Positions 62,929-64,000 of a DNA stretch of 64,000 nt are shown here, piece after piece. Both the position numbers and the translations under genes were made by a program. Below the pieces are notes generated by a model, which worked only from the letters and a program-made list of their open reading frames with translations, did no database searches and was not told the DNA's origin. Source of the DNA: Deinococcus aetherius (GTDB lineage: Bacteria > Deinococcota > Deinococci > Deinococcales > Deinococcaceae); NCBI RefSeq assembly GCF_025997855.1, contig NZ_AP026560.1, positions 894,001 through 958,000 of the forward strand, read 5' to 3'. Numbering within the stretch: the stretch's first letter is position 1; the number at the start of each line of letters is the position of its first letter.

Positions 62929-64000
62929 TCAAAGCTGGGCCGATGCCTCTCTTCTGGGCATGGAAGGTGGGGGGACCGAGGCCAACGGCAGCGTGAACGT
63001 GAAGGTGCTGCCCTCCCCGGGCCGGGAGGCGACCTCCAGCCGCCCACCCATGCCCTCGGTAAGCCCCCGGGCGATGGTCAACCCCACACCGCTCCCACCG
63101 TCCAGGCGGCTCCGCGCGGGGTCCCCCCGGTAGAAGCGTTCAAAGATGCGCCCCAGGTGCTCGGGGGCGATCCCCGTTCCGGTGTCGGTGACGCGGAAGC
63201 GCACGCAGACGCTCGCCCGTTCGGCCTCCACCTCCACCCGTCCCCCCTCCGGCGTGTGACGCAGGGCGTTGGACAGCAGGTTGGTAAGCACCTGTGAGGC
63301 CCGCTCCAGGTCCGCGCGCACTTCGGGAAGGTTGGAAGCGTGCCTAACCTCCAGGGTCACGCCTTTGGCGGCAAACGCGTCCTCAAATCGCTCCTGAGTG
63401 GCGAGCAGAAGTGCACTAGGGGCAAAGACGCTCGGGTGCAGCTCCACCGCCCCGGCCTCCACCCGAGAGACCAGGCTGAGGTCGCGCACCAGACGCTCCA
63501 TCGCCCCCACCTCACGCACGAGGGAACGGGCGGCGTGTTCCGGCGACATGACCCCATCCGTCATCGCGTCCGCGTACCCCCGCAGGGCGGCCAGGGGTGC
63601 CCTCAGCTCATGGGCGACGTTGCCGATCAGCTCGACGCGTCCCTGCTCCACCCGTTCCAGGGCGGCGGCCATACGGTTGAAGTTGCGCGCCAAGTCGGCC
63701 AGCTCGTCGCGGCCTTCCTCCGGCAGACGCCGGGCGTACTCCCCGCTCGCCAGGTCGCGGCTCCCCTCCCGGAGGAGCTGCACGCCCCGGACCACCCGCC
63801 GGGAGGACAGCAGGGCCGTGCCCGCCGCCACCAGGACGGCCAGCGGCAGGGAGGCCAGCAGGGCGCGGGTGAGGGTCATCCGCATGCCCATCTCCAGGTC
63901 GGGGCGCAGGCTGGCCCCCTCCGGGCCGAGGAGGCGCACCATCTGCTCAACGTGGCTGCGGTAGAAGGCGGGCGCGATCCACTCGGCGGACAGGAACAGG
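62929..64000 (-). CDS. sensor histidine kinase (N-terminus beyond the window)
   Basis: At least 356 residues are present; the reading frame stays open to the window edge, so the start lies outside. Order: extracytoplasmic end (AEWIAPAFYRSHVEQMVRLL), one membrane helix (LLASLPLAVLVAAGTALLSS), HAMP (RRVVRGVQLLREGSRDLASG), dimerisation domain with the phospho-His in IGNVAHELRAPLAALRGYAD, N-box LTNLLSNALRHTPEGG, G1 DTGTGIAPEHLGRI and G2 GGSGVGLTIARGL. It converges on the DUF305 gene. By position it probably controls the copper genes through a response regulator outside the window. Confidence 0.93.
   Translation of the reverse strand, partial: LFLSAEWIAPAFYRSHVEQMVRLLGPEGASLRPDLEMGMRMTLTRALLASLPLAVLVAAGTALLSSRRVVRGVQLLREGSRDLASGEYARRLPEEGRDELADLARNFNRMAAALERVEQGRVELIGNVAHELRAPLAALRGYADAMTDGVMSPEHAARSLVREVGAMERLVRDLSLVSRVEAGAVELHPSVFAPSALLLATQERFEDAFAAKGVTLEVRHASNLPEVRADLERASQVLTNLLSNALRHTPEGGRVEVEAERASVCVRFRVTDTGTGIAPEHLGRIFERFYRGDPARSRLDGGSGVGLTIARGLTEGMGGRLEVASRPGEGSTFTFTLPLASVPPPSMPRREASAQL

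Overview
The window is high-GC bacterial chromosome that fits a Deinococcus. The signs are a Taq-like proofreading-deficient DNA polymerase I, ribosomal protein S1 with a glycine/arginine-rich tail, a PstA/DarA-type c-di-AMP receptor, GlmM, an A-type aconitase, a ComEA/ComEC pair, and many genes that lack a Shine-Dalgarno sequence but carry a TANNNT hexamer five to eight bases before the start codon (a leaderless arrangement known to be common in Deinococcus). The genus is inferred, not proven.

Bases 1-9300 are housekeeping or ordinary metabolic genes: ndk, a membrane GGDEF protein, a lipoprotein, a nitroreductase, an aldo/keto reductase, a type III polyketide synthase and aconitase. A small accessory patch (9300-11640) follows the aconitase terminator. 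It holds an AT-rich orphan membrane/coiled-coil gene, a PIN toxin with an AbrB-like antitoxin, and a Uma2-family gene beside the tail of a second, lost Uma2 copy. Bases 11700-34400 are again core-like: subtilisin-type protease, enolase-superfamily epimerase, PRC-barrel stress-type protein with a 44-residue membrane peptide before it, ABC exporter, winged-helix regulator, c-di-AMP receptor, a beta-propeller gene broken by an IS30-family element, PolA, GlmM, a YcaQ-type DNA glycosylase and a DMT transporter.

The main event is at 34432-54468. comEA is intact, but comEC is split after codon 338 by a 17.4-kb island (35829-53247). The two comEC halves rejoin in frame to 744 residues if the island is removed. 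The right part of the island carries two overlapping tyrosine recombinase genes of the Tn554 TnpA/TnpB type. The left part carries a putative, apparently undescribed three-gene defence operon (a ParB/DGQHR-like protein, a HEPN-like protein with an R-x4-H motif, and a HEPN/TOPRIM-like protein), then a DUF6602-type putative nuclease and a secreted HNH nuclease. Between them lie an IS21 element and an IS982 element (each with 5-bp target duplications), an XRE regulator cut exactly by the IS982, a small secreted/lipoprotein operon, and remnants of a helicase, an IS4 transposase, a DNA methyltransferase and an IS5 element.

After comEC come rpsA and tRNA-Gln(CUG). A phage-type integrase lies against the tRNA, and its stop codon is inside the tRNA gene. 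Beyond it is a hypothetical gene and a copper-handling cluster: a His-rich P1B ATPase with a CPD instead of CPC motif, a Cys-rich four-helix copper-storage protein, a DUF305 protein and a histidine kinase that runs off the end of the window.
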